This document shows positions 33,601 to 46,248 of a stretch of DNA of 64,000 nt, one piece after another. Below the pieces are notes generated by a model. It ran no database searches and was not told where the DNA came from. It saw nothing but the letters and a program-made list of their open reading frames with translations. Position numbers and translations under genes: made by a program. Position 1 is the first letter of the stretch. Every line of letters starts with the position of its first letter. The stretch lies in assembly GCF_000715075.1 (NCBI RefSeq), contig NC_134097.1:70527190-70591189 (forward strand). Reading direction: 5' to 3'. The stretch comes from Nicotiana tabacum (taxonomy: Eukaryota; Streptophyta; Magnoliopsida; Solanales; Solanaceae).

Positions 33601-34742
33601 GGTTGTGAAATGGCTTGATTAAATTTCATATGTGTTCAGGTTCCGCATAGCGATGGTGTTATGTGACCAGGATGGCCCTCGAGATTTAGATCATAAATCG
33701 CACCTTAGTTGTGCTTGAGTTTTGTAGCATATGGCGCTATTTGTCTCCCTAGGATCTGGCATTATGCACTCTGCATGTGCGTGGTTGATATTCAGGTATT
33801 TCGCATGTACGATCATTTTAGCTCGGTAAGTAATTCCTCATAGATTATTATGTGTGAATCAGGTGGCAAGCCGCCACGGATATGTTGTTTGGATGGGGTT
33901 ACACGCCGCAGCAGTGGCATATTGAGTACAACCCCCTATGGTTATTTTTGTGTATTGTTTATAGTTTTCTGAGGAAGGTTCATGACACCTTTTCGGTTGT
34001 CTAATTAGTTACGTAGGTTGAGCAGTTCTTTCCAGAGTTCGTTTTCCCTTTGTATCACATTTGGGTTGTAGCTTATTGGCACGTTGTGGCATCATATGAG
34101 AAATTTTGGTAGTGTCTAAGGTGGCTTATTGCCTAAGCAACTTATACTGGGTGAGACGAGATTATTGGACCTGGGATCAGAGCAGCAAATTTATATGAAG
34201 TATATTAAAGAGCAAGTATAGTTATTTGGTTCATAATGAGGCAATGGTTCTTTTTAGGAGGAGAGGCTCAATGAATTATTGATATGGTAGTCGGTTATGA
34301 ATTTCTACGTATCTCTTCCGTCGTGGAGGTATTGTAGGAGTTGGATCAGGACTTATATATGTCATGAGATGCATTGGGAGCATGGGATACATGAAATTTC
34401 GGCTATTGTTATCAGAGGATGTTATTATGGTTATGTGAGTTATGTAGTGCATAGTGTGGAATCAACAAAGGTACATAATCATGTATCGGTGTATAGTGTG
34501 GTGATTGATATGGTGTTCATATGATGGAAACATGCCTGATAAAGTATTTCGGATGTTGGAATTTGGCTCTAAGGTTAATTTGACTAAACGAAAGAGGAAC
34601 CTTTAGAATTGCTCGAGTAAATGTGCTCAACTGAGTTATAATAGCCCGGGTAGGTGCACAAGGTATTAAACAGTGATTTCAGACAACTCCAGAGCAATTC
34701 TTAGCATGTTCGAGGACGAACATACGTTTAAGTGGGAGAGAA
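30694..34742 (+). other. Non-coding interior of D
   Basis: Over 4 kb, no frame longer than about 75 codons and no gag, protease, RT or integrase motif. A few AT/GT-rich phrases are all that is seen. The 3' end has GTTCGAGGACGAACATACG followed by the polypurine tract AAGTGGGAGAGAA (34730-34742), which matches the corresponding end of E in reverse (40324-40365). Confidence 0.7.
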
Positions 34743-36471
34743 TATAACGACCCGACCGGTCATTTTGAGCTCTAGCGCGTCATTCAGCGGTTTGAGGCCA
34801 TGAGAAGCTTCACTTCAGGTATTATGACTTGTACGCTTGGTCGGATTTGAATTTTGAGAAGTTCAGAGTTGATTTGGAGAGAAAACTCTAACATCGGAAG
34901 CTTTAAGTTGAAAGAAATGACCTTGGAATATGGATTTGAAGGTTTCAACATGTTCGTATAATGATTTTGGACTTGGGCATATGTTTGGATCGGGTTTTGG
35001 ATGAACCGGGAGCGTTTCAGCGCCTATTGTGGAAGTTAGCATTTTGGAAGAATTTCAAGAATTTGGGATGGAGGTGTATTTTCATATTATTGATGTCATT
35101 TGGGACTCCGATCCTTGGAATAGCTCTGTATGGTGATTATGGTATTGGGAGCGCGTCCGAAAGTGGATTCCGAGGTCTGTAGGTCATTTTGATGTCATTT
35201 GGCTAAAGTTAGAAATTTGAAGGTTTTTGAGAAATTTGACCGGAGGTGGACTTTTTTATGTCGGTGTCGGATTTCGATTTCGAAAGTTGGAGTAGGTTTG
35301 AAATTTCAAATATGACTTGAGTGCAAAAGTTGAGGTGAATTGGACGTGATTTGATAGGTTTCGGCATCGAATGTAGAAGTTTGAAGTTCTAATGTTCATT
35401 AAGCTTGAATTGGAGTGCAATTCATTATTTTAGCGTTGTTTGATGTAATTTGTGGCCTCAACCAGGTCTGTGTTATGTTATGGAACTGATTGGTGTGATT
35501 GGACAGGGTCCCTGGGCGCCTCGGGTGTGTTTCGGGGTGGTTTCGGATCAATCCGAGTTGTTTTGGACTATTGTTGCTGGTGTCTAGTTTCCTTCTTCGT
35601 GAATGCGTAGAGGAAATTTTGGGGCTGCTGAGTTTGGCCTTTGCGAACGCGAGGCAAGCTGGTCAAGCCTTCGCGAACGCGGCCAAGGCAACGCGAACGC
35701 GACCAAGGCAACGCGAACGCGAAGAAGGAAAATGGGAGCTGGGACTAAGGCCATTTGGCCTACGCAAACGCTCAGAAGGGAACGTGAACATGAAGGGTCT
35801 GGGCAGCTGGCCTTAGCGAACGCGATCAGTGGGTCACGACCGCGAAGAGGGATTTTTGGGCGTGAGGTTTCTGAGCTTCGCGAACGTGAGGGATGTTCCG
35901 CGTTCGTGATGAAGGGTCGCATGGGCAGTGTTCTTTTAAAATCGGGGATTTGGCTCATTTTCACTTCATTTCTTCTATGGGAGGCAATTTTGGAGAAAGT
36001 TTGGAGTGTCATTTCCAGCATCTTCTATGGGCTAAGTGATTTCTTCCCATTGTGAGTTAAATACATGGTCTATACGTGGATTTAGACTTGAAAATCTATA
36101 GAAATTGTGGGATTTGAAAGAAAACCTAGAAATTTATATTTTTGGATTTTGGCCAGGAAATTGTACATGGAATTGGGAATAAATTATATATTTGAGTTCT
36201 TAATATTATGGGTAATGCTTATCTTTGAAAAAATTCGAAATCCAGGCAGGTGGGCCCGAGGGTGCTTTTTATCGACTTTCCGAGCGAAGTTAGGAATTGT
36301 TGTAAATAGAATTGTTATGCGTATTAGAATATATTTTCATTGGTTTGCGCATTATTTGGCTAGTTTTGGAGAGTTGGGCATCGGTTTGAGGTGATAGAGT
36401 AGCGTTGGAGTCGGTTATGGAACTTCAGAGCGAGGTAAGTCTTCTTTCTAACCTTGTAAGAGGGAATCTAC
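34743..36471 (+). repeat. 3' LTR of D, first part
   Basis: Starts TATAACGACCCGACCGG (TG to TA) and follows the 5' LTR to its position 29175, where E cuts in after GAATCTAC. Confidence 0.88.
35590..35915 (+). repeat. GCGAACGCGA word array, 3' LTR of D
   Basis: Near 35640-35730 the words CGCGAACGCG and GCCAAGGCAACGCGAACGCG repeat closely; CpG is dense compared with the flanks. Partner of the 28265-28615 array. Confidence 0.75.
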
Positions 36472-39400
36472 TGTCACGACCCAAAATCCCTCCGAAGGAG
36501 TCGTGATGGCACATAGTCTCTAAACTTGGTAAGCCTAATATTTACTGAAATAACATTAGCATTTACTGACTTCAAATTAAATAACTCTCAATAAATCACA
36601 ATTTCTCAAAACCCGTGGTACAAGTCATAAGTCCTTCTAAGAGTAGTTATATAAAATAAATACAACACTCTTCCAGAACGAGAAGAAATCAATGGAACGT
36701 AAATACAAACGAAGGTGACTCTAAGGCCTACGAACGCAACAACAGGTTATCGTGAGTCTCCACCACGACCATCCACACAGCTATTATCGATCAATACCTG
36801 GATCTGTACACAAAAATGTACAGAAGTATAGTATGAGAAGTATAGTATGAGCATACCACGGTTGTGCCCAGTAAGTATCAAGACTAACCTCGGTGGGGTA
36901 GTGACGAGGAATAGTAAAGACACCTACTGGTCAAATGAAATGAACAAGATATGATAGTGAAATATCGAGATAAAGATAACGAGATAATATCAACAACAGA
37001 GAGAAATCAAAATACAAACAGTAGGAACAATAAAGGGAGAACACGGGTAGTAACGAACGATAACCGAGTAAATCAGATAACCAGGTAAATCAGATAACCA
37101 AGTAAGTCAGATAACCAAGTAAATAAGATAATCAAGTAAATCTACATTGACATAACTGGAATAGAGACAAGTAAGAATGTATTCAAATAAAGAAGGCAAT
37201 ACCAACTCAGTCAATCACATCTTGTCTAATACACAATCCCGACCATCTCAATCCTCGGTTTCTCATATCATAATTCCAACTTCCGAACCTTCGGCACACA
37301 TGGAATCTTGTGCCCCTATAATTTCCATCTCACCTTTAACAACAAAATCCACATGCTATACAATACATAATGTCGTTACAAATGCACTCAAGATGTTCAA
37401 GAAGTCTCATTTACCTAATATAAGTAAATTATAATTTCTAAACTAATTAGGAAAACCATCGAGAAAAGATGAAGTTGTTTCTTTTGAAATCATTTGAGTA
37501 AATAAGGTACCCCTTTCAATTAAAATACAATATCGAATGGATTATTACCTTTAACATGGGAGTTAATAACTTAAAGCTTAATAGAAATTCCTTTTTTAAG
37601 TAAAATACAATCTCAGGTGGTTTAAGGGGATATAATTGAGAAACTAATTGAATTAAAGATATAACAATTATTGAAGTTTGAAGTATTGGAATGTAAATAT
37701 ATAAATACGGTGAGGTATTGAAAACACTATAGGTTCCAACATAAAGGATCACAACAATAAAGGGATTTAAACAGTTAAAGCACTTGAATTGATAACAACA
37801 AATAAACACAGCAATAGAAAGTGTACGACATCACCCTTCATGCTTTTACTCTCGTTCTAACCATAAGAATCAATATTCAATTTTATTCTTTCTTGTTGTG
37901 GCGTGCAACCGGATCTCAAATCACATAATACCGTTGCGGCGTGCAACCCGATCCCATTTCACATAATACCGTTGCGGCGTGCAACCCGATCCCATTTCAC
38001 ATAATACTGTTGTGGCATGCAAGTCGATCCTATTTCACATAATATCGTTGTGGCGTGCAACCCGATCCCATTTCACATAATACCGTTGCGGCGTACAACC
38101 CAATCCCATTTCACATAATACCATTGCGGCATGCAACCCGATCCCATTTCACATAATACTGTTGCGGCGTGCAACCCTATCCTATTTCATATAATATCAT
38201 TGCAGCGTGTAACCCGATCCCATAATACAATTCAACATCAAGCATAAAAGAACCCCGGAAAGGGAACAAGATTATAACAACAACATCCCAGCAAGGGAGA
38301 CAATATCGTAAACAATAACATCCCCGCAAGGGAATCAACAAGTACATCATAAGGGTCACGGTAAAAAAATCAAGAAGCACGATAACCTCAACAAAACAAT
38401 AAGACATAATAAGCACGTGATACTACACCGGCAACCACAACAATTGGACATGTAACATATTTGCAGGAAGTCATAGAAGAACTCAGACAATCACTTCAAT
38501 TATGGCAATTAAGGGTCACTGTAACAAGTAGGAATTAGAGGAAAGTTAACAACATCATATGAAGCATTAGAGGCTATTCAAGCAATTATTAAACTCAATC
38601 ATAACAGGGTACTTTCCACATAATGGACATAAGGACCTAAGAACCATAGAGGCAAATTTCCCACAAATAAATCCGAGCACACACTCGTCACCTCGCGTGT
38701 ACGGACTACAATTAGCATAGATGACTCAAATCCTAAGGGGAAGTCCCCCTCACAAGGTTAGGCAAGATACTTACCTCAATCCGGCCAATTCAATATGCAA
38801 TTTAGCTTTTCCTTTACCAATTCATCAACGCTCGGCTCAATCTAGCCAAAAACGACTTGAATATATCAAACAATGCAAGAGAAAACAATTTCAATTAACA
38901 AAATTATGATTCTTATACAATTTGCAAAAAGTCAACAAAAGTCAACTCCCCGGGCCCATACCTCAGAACCCTAAAAAACTTACAAAAATAGAACACCTAT
39001 TCCTTTAGGAGTTCATCCATACAAAAATTATCTATTTTCGATACCATTTGGTCATTCAAATCATCATTTTACATTTTTGAAAGATTTCACAATTTTCCCC
39101 AAATTTTCCTTTAGATTCTCATGAATTTGATATTGAATCTAAGATATAATCACAAAATATAGTTGAAAATTGATTAGAGACACTTACCCAATGATTTTTT
39201 GCAGAAGTTTGGGTTTTTGGAAAATCGCCCATGGAGGCTTAGGGTTTGAGAAAATTGAAAAATGGGTGAAAATCTCGTCAAAAATGTCACTTAACAGGCC
39301 TCATATGTCGCATTAATTGTGAACCCTCACAAATTGCGAACAAAGCAGGGCTGGCAGAAGTCGCGTTTGCGACAAAAAGTTCACATTTGCGAACTGGGCA

Positions 39401-40323
39401 TCGCAAATGCGATGAAAAAGTTCCCATTTGCGAACACACCAGAAACCAGCAATATTTGTCGACACGAAAATGAGCATAACTTCCTCATACGATGTCCAAA
39501 TTCGATGATTCTTTTTCCTATGGCTCCGTAATTTTGATACCGATCTAATAATTCAAACAAAACTGAATTTGGATCTCATTTTCTCAATGTTGTATTATTT
39601 TTGCTTGAAGAAACGACGATGAAGCATCCAAAAACAAGTGCAACATAGCCTAAACCTATCTGAAACTCACCCAAGCCCTCGGGGCTCCAAACCAAACATG
39701 CACGTAAGTCTAAATATATCATACGGATTTGCTCGTATGATCAAATAATCGAAATAACATCAAAAACTACGAATTTAACGTCAAAACTCATGATTTTCTC
39801 AAGGACACTCAAATTTTCTAATTTTTTAACCGGACGTCCAAATCACGTCAAATCAATTTCGGTTCTCACCAAATTTTACATATAGGACTTAAATATCATA
39901 AAAAACATGTACCGGGATCCAAAACTAAAATATGGGCCCGATACCAACGAGTTCAAACATTAATTCATTTCTTTATATCCTTTAAAAGCCATCACAACAA
40001 TTTTCTTCAAAAATTGTTTTCTAAGGCTAGGGCCCTCGGAATTGAATTCCGGGCATAAACCCAAGTCCCATATTTTACCGCGGACCTTCCGGGATTGTTA
40101 GGACATATATCCGGGTTCGTTTACCAAAAATATTGACCAAAGTCAACCAAAAACCAAATTTTAACTCTAAAAATTACTATATTTTTCATATTTTCACATA
40201 AAAGCTTTCCAGTTTCACGCCCGGACTGCGCATGCAAGTCGATACACATAATATAAAGTTGCTCGTGACCTTAAACTACCGAACCGGATGTAATTGCTCA
40301 AAACGACTAGTTGGGTCATTACA
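36472..40323 (-). repeat. 3' LTR of E (3.85 kb)
   Basis: On the plus strand it starts TGTCACGACCCAAAATCC and ends GGGTCATTACA. The adjoining TCCTCCTCCACTT is the polypurine tract on the minus strand. It contains the 38-bp array and a TTTGCGAA/TCGCAAATGCG word array at 39355-39440. Confidence 0.85.
37893..38226 (-). repeat. 38-bp tandem repeat in E LTR
   Basis: About eight to nine units of CCGTTGCGGCGTGCAACCCG followed by ATCCCATTTCACATAATA, step 38 bp (for example 37933 and 37971). Single related units occur in LTR-K near 22005 and in E interior near 41170. Confidence 0.9.
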
Positions 40324-42615
40324 TCCTCCTCCACTTAAACATATGTTCGTCCTCGAATGTGCCCGGAGTCGTTCCAAAGCCATCAAACCACTTCATGAGA
40401 TCCTTATACATATGTTTGGGGGTGATTCCCCATTATCCAGCCTATGCAGAACTGACAATACAACTTAACTAAAGGTCTCATCTCCTCCATAGCCCATAAC
40501 CTTGGAATAGGACCCAAACCTCAACATCCGAAATTCATCATAGGACACGAATTCCACATCATCACACTGAACACACCCAAAGAAGCTGAATCAAGCCAAA
40601 AATTCCAATCCAGAATACAATCACATGATGTTCCACACAACTCACATACTCGAAGCAATAACCTCTAACCATTATAGTTGCTCAAGTAACATCTTGGATG
40701 ACGGCAATATACTTCATATTGAATACAACCTTCTTCTGGACTCCCACAACACTACCCGTGATAAAGAGACATGTGGAAACTCATAGCCTCCCATGAAGTC
40801 AACAAGTCATGAAGCTCTTCCGCCCGCCAAGGGCCATTACCCAAATATTAGCATAAACACTCTCTCACTTCCAAACACTCCCCACCCCCAATACCATAGC
40901 ACTAAACTCAAGTCTAAGAACCTCATCTCATCCAATACAAGCAATCCAACTAGCAACTCATCATGGAACCACATAGATTCTTACACTACATAATTTGTAC
41001 ATCAAATCAGCAATAACTCAATTATGCAGCACAAATAAAGGAAAACAAAGTACAAGAATTATCTAACAAGTACAACATGTGTGACAAAAAAGTATAGGTT
41101 TTTCATCAAATCGTCCCACAGAGGGAAGACACAACACGAAATAAACACAAGGAAAGGGTATCCCACATAACATCCGCTGTGGCGTGCAGCCCGCTCCCAA
41201 ATACTCATCAATCCAAAATGCTCGAGCTCACTGAACATATGAATACTGATACCAAGTACAACAGAGTGCTAAAATAAAACTGTGGGAAAATAAATAAAAG
41301 TGCTAGAACATAAAAGAAACAAGCACAACTAAGGTGCAATGAACAAATCAACATCACGAGGGCTATCTTACCTGCATCCCAATAAGGCCTGAACAAAATT
41401 ACAACATGCATGAGAAATAATCATACAACCTCACCCCCTAACACAACATAAAAGAGTAGCACATAACATAGGCTAGGGGCATAAATAATATCCATTATGC
41501 CTGGTAACATAACCATAATGACAATATCACAGGAGCGCTCAAACATGATCTGATACAAGATACATATTCTCATTGAGCTTTCAAATAGCCCCCAACCCAA
41601 ATCCTGATTATTTACAAATAAGTAAATATCCTTTCCAAAAATCCACAGCGACCTATTAATTATGCATGCTATTAATTACCTCATCCTCAACGTTTCTTCA
41701 CAATCTGGCAGTAGGAAATGGTCCACATATAAGGGCATCTAGCCCAAAACCTCAGGAATACCAAAACTTCCATACTCAAACTCCACTAAACAAATCAAAT
41801 GGCTAATATAACACACACCCTATCATTCTGTTGAAGCACTCATACAGAGTTTCTGGCCACATAACAAAACATAAACCTCAAAATCCTCAAAACCCAATAA
41901 TCACCATGCTACCAGCCACACACCCGCAAACCAAACCTCAAGGTCCTTTCGAAAATGCACACTCTTCACATATGATAGCCAACAATGTCAACACCCCATT
42001 AATTTATGATGTTTATTCAGGAGAAAGCCATAATGTACCACATATTTCTTACGCCCATAGTAGACACCTAACTCAAGTCGTAGTCAAACCATCAAGAACC
42101 CTCCGAGATCCACCCGCACGCAAATAAGCCAGCAGGACTGCACCTCCCCAACTCAACCGAGACACACAAATCGTCCAATCCAAGAGTGCTTCCACAAATA
42201 CCAATAGAGAATTGCTATTCAAAGGACCAATCACTCATCGCTATGCTGACCCAACACCACAAAGCTGACCCATTTCTTCGAATAGTCGATATGGAATAAT
42301 CCTAATCAATGTCCTAAATCGTCCCGTGCAAGATCTCAAACCTTAGTCATATATAAATTCTGGGAACCTACCAACACCACACATACATATACCTCAGGCC
42401 AAAACTGACGCAAGTCTGACTATGCAATTTGAATACCGCTGATGGAATCCTCTACATGGCGCGAAAAAATAGAAAAAAACGTCTGATGATCCGCAGAGCT
42501 AACCTTCATAGCTTGTACAACACAAATCACTAGGTACTCCAATACCGCCAACTATCCTCAATCAATACCCATCACGCTTCCGCTGCGCCTCCATATAAAC
42601 AAATGAATAGTCTCT

Positions 42616-42618
<3 letters not shown>
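40324..42618 (-). other. Non-coding interior of E (truncated)
   Basis: After the polypurine tract comes the conserved CATTCGAGGACGAACATATG block (minus), then 2.2 kb with no frame over about 100 codons and no retroviral motif. It looks like a LARD interior as in D but of a different subfamily. Confidence 0.6.

Positions 42619-42671
<53 letters not shown>
42619..42671. repeat. (TA)26 microsatellite at the E/D deletion junction
   Basis: Uninterrupted TA repeats for about 53 bp, followed directly by the resumed D 3' LTR (TTATCCTCATGGAATCATG). Confidence 0.95.
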
Positions 42672-42674
<3 letters not shown>

Positions 42675-43465
42675 CCTCATGGAATCATGCGTAATATTTG
42701 GCAAGAAGCCAGTGTATCTGAGGGATTCTCCCTGTCTTGAATCATGACAACTTTTTTGATGAAATCTACTATATCTATCTATATGCTCCAGTTACGTAGG
42801 GAATTTGCTAGTTGAAAGTTTGAGTATAATTATAAAGAAGGGAATTGTACCACGTATTTTATAGTTGTTTGTTTCATACATTTACTCTCTCTAATATTTA
42901 TTCACTTCTTTACTGTACCCGATATTATTGGACCACTAGTAAGTGTCGAAGTCGACCCCTCGTCACTACTTCTTCGAGGTTAGACTGGATACTTACTGGG
43001 TACGCATTGATTTTCGTACTCATACTACACTTACTGTAAATTTTATTATATAGGCACATGTGTGTTCGGTGGCTTTATGGGTGCAGCAGCAGGGTTGATA
43101 CGGAGACTTAGGTGATCTGCTTCTTATGAGACGATCTGCAGCCAGCAGAATCTCCTTTAGAGTATTTGTACTTCCTCTTCTGTCCAACCTTGTACTCCGG
43201 ACAGTTATTGTATTGTATTTTAATTCCTACTAAATGTTCATGCACTTGTAACACCGGGTTCTGGGATGATTATGGGATATTTAGTATTAAGATTTGAAAA
43301 TATTATGAATTATTCTGCAAAGTTTATCTTTTTACTAGTTAAATTAAAGGAAATTTATTATTTTAAAAATATTAAAATGAGAATTTAATTAACTATTTAG
43401 TGTTGGCTTGCCTGACTAAAGTGTCCGGTGCCATCACGACCCTTAATGAATTTTGGGCCGTAACA
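42672..43465 (+). repeat. 3' LTR of D, second part
   Basis: Matches 29887-30678 of the 5' LTR and ends TTTTGGGCCGTAACA. Confidence 0.88.
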
Positions 43466-43637
43466 AGGATCCCCTCTTCTTGTTTTCTTTCTTGACTTGG
43501 AAAAACAATAATACTTGTATTCTCAAAATAATAATCAGCAATAACACGTTTTTAAGTTGATTTTGGTTTTTTTTGCTCAAGAACCTCCCAAGATTATCAA
43601 GATTGAAATATTGATTAGTCTATGCTTTGATATCACT
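43466..43637 (-). other. Leader of J with degenerate primer site
   Basis: Next to the 5' LTR the minus strand reads TGATATCAAAGC (43624-43635), two mismatches from the tRNA-Met site TGGTATCAGAGC, and continues ATAGACTAATC as a standard leader. Confidence 0.65.
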
Positions 43638-44817
43638 TGATAACAGTACGATAGGGGATTCAAGAATTACTAAAGAAAAACAAGAAAGTCAATAAGCGTG
43701 CTGAAGCAAAAAGAAAATAGGGAAACGGAAAAGAAGATAGAAATTAAAGATAGATTGAGTTTCTTGAATTCAAGAAGTCTATTCTTGAAGTTGAATCCTA
43801 ACAATAACAATTAGCTAACGAAGAACTAACCGCCTTTGATACATAATTAAAAATAAGAGATAGATATGAAATCCGACTTTTTAGAATAACAAGAACAATA
43901 ATAAGTCTAAACATATTACTTTTCTTGATTACCTAGAAGTGATCTAACATTTCGAATAGGCTTTAATATTACCACCTTAAGTTGAGTCTTGAAGGTTAAA
44001 GAAAATTAATCCAAAATAACCACACACAAGAGTGCAAATCTCACAATTTTATTGATATTGTCTATAATAATCTAAGCTTAAAAACAAAGAGTACACCTCT
44101 TATATAGAGGAGGGGTCACGAAATTAACGCTAAAAAAAATAAGAAAATAAAATCCTAAACTACTTTGAACAACAAATCCAACTACCTTCGAAAAAGGAAA
44201 ATACTAGGAAGCAAAAAACCAAGTCATTCTTGGAAAGTAATTCCAACAATCTTAGGAAAAGGAAAAAATGACCTTAACTAAATAGGAAAGTAATAAATAT
44301 AGTCTCAAAATATATGAAAATAAGTCTCAAACCAATCTTGGATAGAATCTTGGAAATCTTGAAAATCTTGAAGGAAATTTGCAAGCAATTTGGCACCAAC
44401 TTGCACTACATCTATCACGCCTATTGTGCCCTTCTTGGACATCAAGTAAGTCCTTTTTATTTTATAAAAATATAGATTTTTTTAGAACTTCATGGGCTAC
44501 AATTTTGGACACATTTTAGGTGCCAAATTGGTCCAAAAGTGGACTGACTAGGACCTTCTTCAAAGGATGTCTTTTGGGATCCAATCCTCCTCTTCTTAGA
44601 CATAAATTTGGATCATAAAATTATTATAACATCTAGACAACTCATATCCTTTATCCTTGAGCTCTTCCTCCCAACTAAAATTTCTTTATTCGCTCTTGAA
44701 GCCAAATGACCTTGTTTTGCAATCTTTTTAACTTGAGATCTTGTAAAAGACCCTCTTTGAGATTCCAAAGCTTTATCCTTGTCATTGAATAGAGTTGAAC
44801 TTCCTAGTATGCTATCA
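43638..44817 (-). repeat. 5' LTR of J (1180 bp)
   Basis: On the plus strand starts TGATAACAGTACGATAGGGG and ends TATGCTATCA. The minus TATA box is at 44098-44108. Its start on the minus strand carries a frame with ESQRGSFTRSQVKK, a relic of the pol C-terminus reading into the LTR. Confidence 0.88.
44098..44108 (-). promoter_or_regulatory. TATA box of J 5' LTR
   Basis: CTCTATATAAGAGG on the minus strand, followed at ~30 bp by likely start sequences. It lies in the ~370 bp that the other J LTR has lost. Confidence 0.6.
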
Positions 44818-45434
44818 GACCCCGTCTAACTATACCAGAAAGTCCTAATACCTTACCCCAAACCTATCCAAGAGCTCAACATTGCAATTAACATCAAAAC
44901 CAGGAATCAACGATTAAGATCAATCTCTTAAGTTCCAAACCATCTAACTTCCACAAACATAACCATGTCTAAACATTTCGTATTTTAACCAAAATTGGCA
45001 CACAAGTTTCAATCACCCATATAAACCTATACAAATTCCTGAAATACCAATAAAACCCCAATAACCCAAAAGTCAACTCCCAGTAAAACTTATGAACTCT
45101 CCAAGCCTTCAATTTTCCAACTTTCGGCAAATAGTTCCAAAATATTCTAGGAATCTCCAAATATAAATCCAAACATATGAATTAGTCTAAAATAACCATA
45201 AAAACCTATTGGAACCATCAAATCACCATTTCGAGGTCGTCTACTGAAAAATCAAACCATGGTCAACTCTTCTAACTTAAGCTTCCAAAATAAGACTAGT
45301 TCATCCAATCACTCTCAAACCTTTAGGAAGCCAAACTAACCAATCCTACAAGTTACAAAATAACATACATGAAGCATAAAACAGGGAGAAAAAAGCTAAA
45401 ATACACCAAAACGATCGATCTAGGTCGTTAAACA
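44818..45434 (-). repeat. LTR-I, segment 3
   Basis: Continues LTR-I after J: GACCCCGTCTAACTATACC through CTTAAGCTTCCAAAATAAG (as in LTR-F 59060 and LTR-K 23915) to GATCTAGGTCGTTAAACA. Its right end abuts the copia pol. Confidence 0.65.
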
Positions 45435-46248
45435 CATCAACTACTTGATCCTTGGATTTTAAAGGAAATACTCATAGTTTGCGAGAATGATCGTTCATAA
45501 AATTAGTAAAGTGCACCACCATGAGACCTTACTTTAAAAGGACCACATAAAACAAAATGTACTAATCCTAGAAAATTAAGCTTTCTTTAAGGTGGATGGC
45601 TTTGAAAAGAAAATCTTTTCTTTATTCTGGCTAAGCAATGAAATGCATTTTTTGTAACTTTGTTTGTTTTAAGCTAAAAGGCAATTATTCTTAGACAAAC
45701 TATCAACCCTCTTCTCACTCATATGAATTAGTCTTTTATGCCATATATCCAATAAAGTATCATTCTCCACAAAATTAACTGAGTCAATAGAAATTGAGCC
45801 CTGCATTATATACAAATTAGACAATTTGATATCTCGAGCCACAGCCGTTGAATCTTTGTTAAGCTTCTATTGACCATCACCAAGGATGTTATAATTACCC
45901 GTATCATCAAGATTTCCTGTAGAGATTAAATTCAGGAGGACATCTGAAGTATACTTGACATTGTTTAGAACTAATCTAGAGGCGTTGTTAGTTTTCAAGC
46001 AAATTGGTCTAATGCCAAATACCTCAACCTCACCATCAATTCCCATATTCAAAATTCCAAAGTTACATTAAGTATAAGACGAAAATATTCCTTCTTTGAC
46101 GTGACATGAGAAGTGACACCCGAATCCATAAACCAGATAATCTCATCATGAACAAGATTAAAAACATATTCACCACGGGTAAAAAGAAGATCATCATTAA
46201 AAATAGTAGCAACACGATTTCATTATCGTCATCTTTCCATTATTGTCT
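45435..46248 (-). pseudogene. Copia pol fragment (protease to integrase), element G
   Basis: Minus strand, Ty1/copia order. The frame begins next to C with the protease motif WFMDSGVTSHVTS (D-S-G, about 46120), then VLNNVKYTSDVLLNLISTGN and a GDG-type strand (ORF 46052-45867), and the GAG-pre-integrase block IWHKRLIHMSEKR with its zinc-binding His/Cys region. Further on CTLLILMNDHSRK is near the integrase core (about 45500). Several stops break it. It is the middle of one element whose gag lies at 55878-56238 and 59249-59584. LTR-I cuts it at 45434, so RT and the 3' LTR are absent. Confidence 0.8.

Larger units (their letters stand above)
36472..42618 (-). mobile_element. Truncated long-LTR gypsy element E
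   Basis: Minus strand. Its 3' LTR is 36472-40323. The interior 40324-42618 is truncated before any primer site or 5' LTR, ending at a (TA)n tract. The D sequence that should lie on the far side (29176 to about 29884 of the 5' LTR) is also missing, so one deletion removed E's 5' part and ~700 bp of D. Confidence 0.75.
27398..43465 (+). mobile_element. Long-LTR, LARD-like gypsy element D
   Basis: 5' LTR 27398-30678, interior 30679-34742, 3' LTR 34743-36471 plus about 42672-43465, with E inserted between the two 3' LTR parts. Flanks are AAGAT (27393-27397) and AGGAT (43466-43470), one mismatch. It has an intact tRNA-Met primer site and a polypurine tract, but a 4-kb interior with no gag or pol frame. 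LTRs over 3 kb with a non-coding interior define LARDs. Confidence 0.82.
16961..44817 (-). mobile_element. Ty3/gypsy element J with nested insertions
   Basis: Minus strand; 5' LTR 43638-44817, 3' LTR 16961-17770, perfect duplication GACCC at 16956-16960 and 44818-44822. Its own interior is only about 2.7 kb: leader 43466-43637, then 27397-24922, then about 17771-17804. It keeps a relic retropepsin of the same group as element H, but no RT or integrase. The LINE (with LTR-K) and D (with E) account for the rest. Confidence 0.85.

Noticed and set aside
37893..38226. CRISPR-like array of 38-bp repeats
   Set aside because: Units are contiguous without unique spacers and lie inside a plant LTR.
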